Shown in pieces: positions 62,604-64,000 of a stretch of DNA of 64,000 nt. The stretch lies in assembly GCA_028456385.1 (NCBI GenBank), contig JALNQF010000143.1:18501-82500 (forward strand). The letters run 5' to 3'. Both the position numbers and the translations under genes were made by a program. Numbering within the stretch: position 1 is the stretch's first letter; each line of letters starts with the position of its first letter. This DNA comes from Ophiosphaerella korrae. Its lineage: Eukaryota; Ascomycota; Dothideomycetes; Pleosporales; Phaeosphaeriaceae. The notes under the pieces are model-generated. The model searched no databases. It was not told the DNA's origin and saw only the letters and a list, made by a program, of their open reading frames with translations.

Positions 62604-64000
62604 GGTGTCAATAATTGAGTAGTATATTGTATTCGTGCTTGTTGCTACCGGAGGTAAATTCATGATTTGATTCTATCTATGTGTTTGGAGAGGATAAGGG
62701 GTAAACCATTTGTAGTCTTTGAGTAGATATGCGGCTCTTGGAAATCTTTATGATTGAATTAGGTGCATAGGTTAATGTTAGGTAGCTTGACCTACGAATA
62801 TCCTATCTCACATAGTAGCAATTAGCTCATGTGGTTGGCGCTAAACCATATCACAGGACACACGACGAACAAACAAGATAGAAAGTGTTCACTCTACCAC
62901 CTACAATACAATCTCTGAATTCCACGAAAATCTACAACTCGCTACTCATCTCCACCTAGCTACATCCATCACACGGCCTATCAACATCTAGATATTGTGG
63001 TGTAGTAGAACTGCACGTGATCAGTAAGCACTGGGTTAGCGGCTCCGCAAGCGGAGCCTTGAGTAGGATCGGATGGAGGAGATAGCCACCGACACCAACT
63101 CCTCATGTAGCTACCCAAGCCATATGTTTCAACTCATCTCACCGACTGCGGGTCGCCACCTGCCTCCTACTTCTACGAGCATCCTACGATGCCACAATAT
63201 ATTATTGACCATGCATATGATGATCTTGCACACCGCATCCCTGGTCCTGCACAACTACTCTTCACCTAAGCTCAATAAAGTGATAATACGCACCCTGCAA
63301 CCCTATGAGAGTAAGCCTTACATGATCTTACATATATTCCATCCTCCTTGTCTATATCCCACTATCCCCAACCCCAGCCACAGAAACCCTCGCACCACTC
63401 CCCTCCATAGCGTAAAACCGCCCGACAAACTGGGCCCACGTCCACACCCTCCATGCACATAATCTTACTTCCGGCAATGATCTTACTCGCCAATCCCCCC
63501 CCCCCTCCCTCCCTTCCTCCTAGTCCCGGCTACCCATCTCTAACCCCATTTTCAATATTACATAAAACCTCGATAATGCACTGCCGCCGCACCCCACAAC
63601 CGTGATAGTGTGAGTCTTCTACAGTACTGGATACCACCTCTACTATCCCTGCCCCAACCTCTAGCCGCCCACGCGCCCCCCCCCCCCCCCCCGAAAAACC
63701 ACAAGTCTATCGTTTCTATGGGGCAGTGAAGTCTCGACAGAGTGTGGCAAAGCGGTGTTGAATCGAGGCCATTATTTCCTGCTCAACAAACCAGGTCGTT
63801 AAACCATTGCAAGGCAGCAGAACAGCCGCAGCGTATGTATGTATATACTGTTCTACACTCCACAATCCACAATCAACATGGGTTGATTATTGCCTTACCC
63901 CCCTGCCCCCCCCCCCTCACCCCCCCTTTTTTCTTTTTTTTTAATAGGTTTCATCTCGCGCAGTGGGCTGTAGAGCTGCGTTCTTGCAACTACGATGAGA
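62604..64000. other. C-rich, low-complexity 3' end of the window
   Basis: No gene seen. A perfect short hairpin (GGCTCCG CAAG CGGAGCC) lies at 63041-63058. After 63,340 the plus strand is C-rich with homopolymers of 11 C (63495-63505), 17 C (63676-63692) and 11 C (about 63906-63916). The open frame at 63073-63462 is low-complexity and not convincing. Confidence 0.5.
63676..63692. repeat. Homopolymer C17
   Basis: Seventeen uninterrupted C in a C-rich region that has two other C runs of about 11. G-runs on the other strand could fold as a G-quadruplex or cause assembly error. Confidence 0.85.

Noticed and set aside
63041..63058. Hairpin considered as a tRNA arm or terminator
   Set aside because: No tRNA A-box or B-box (GGTTCRANTCC) nearby, and intrinsic hairpin terminators are not a feature of RNA polymerase II genes.

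Overview
The window is nuclear DNA of a filamentous ascomycete, most likely a Dothideomycete of the Pleosporales type. The evidence is many short introns of about 45-100 nt with GT..AG ends and CTAAC-like branch sites, widely spaced monocistronic genes on both strands, proline/glutamine-rich regulators, small secreted cysteine-bearing proteins and AT-rich stretches with decayed repeats. The species assignment is inference. All exon boundaries were read by eye and checked for phase; none is supported by transcript data.

0-13.4 kb is a housekeeping block. It holds the 5' end of a helicase that looks like PIF1 (minus), a three-RRM Pub1/TIA-1-type RNA-binding protein (minus), an acidic possible Mediator-type protein (plus), a long GATA protein of the Ams2/Spt21 type (minus), SmD2 (plus) and dihydroxyacetone kinase (minus).

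13.4-31 kb is accessory. Three cytochrome P450 genes lie in a repeat-bearing, gene-poor stretch with no backbone synthase in view. They are followed by a badly broken kinase/HAD/phosphoribosyltransferase gene and an Mx-type dynamin GTPase carrying one frameshift. Two related terminal-inverted-repeat elements flank the first P450, a second kind of inverted-repeat element lies upstream of it, and a 50-bp tandem duplication lies between the divergent second and third P450s.

31-58.6 kb is again mostly housekeeping: a small secreted protein, a Ybp1/Ybp2-family protein, LSm3, a B-type mitotic cyclin, a regulator with a C-terminal Zn-cluster, a transglutaminase-like protein, Edc3, a DUF1749 alpha/beta hydrolase, Bud32, a Q-rich protein of unknown function and glutamate-cysteine ligase. 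Several of these serve RNA metabolism (Pub1, SmD2, LSm3, Edc3) or the cell cycle (Ams2-like, cyclin B), but nothing in the sequence shows that they are co-regulated.

Between the Q-rich gene and glutamate-cysteine ligase is a 76-codon gene whose product has a signal-peptide-like N-terminus, dibasic sites and a C-terminal CVVM CaaX box. It reads like a hybrid-type peptide pheromone precursor and is the most interesting candidate in the window. The last 5 kb carries a small cysteine-rich secreted protein and a GPI-anchor-like glycoprotein, then ends in C-rich low-complexity DNA.
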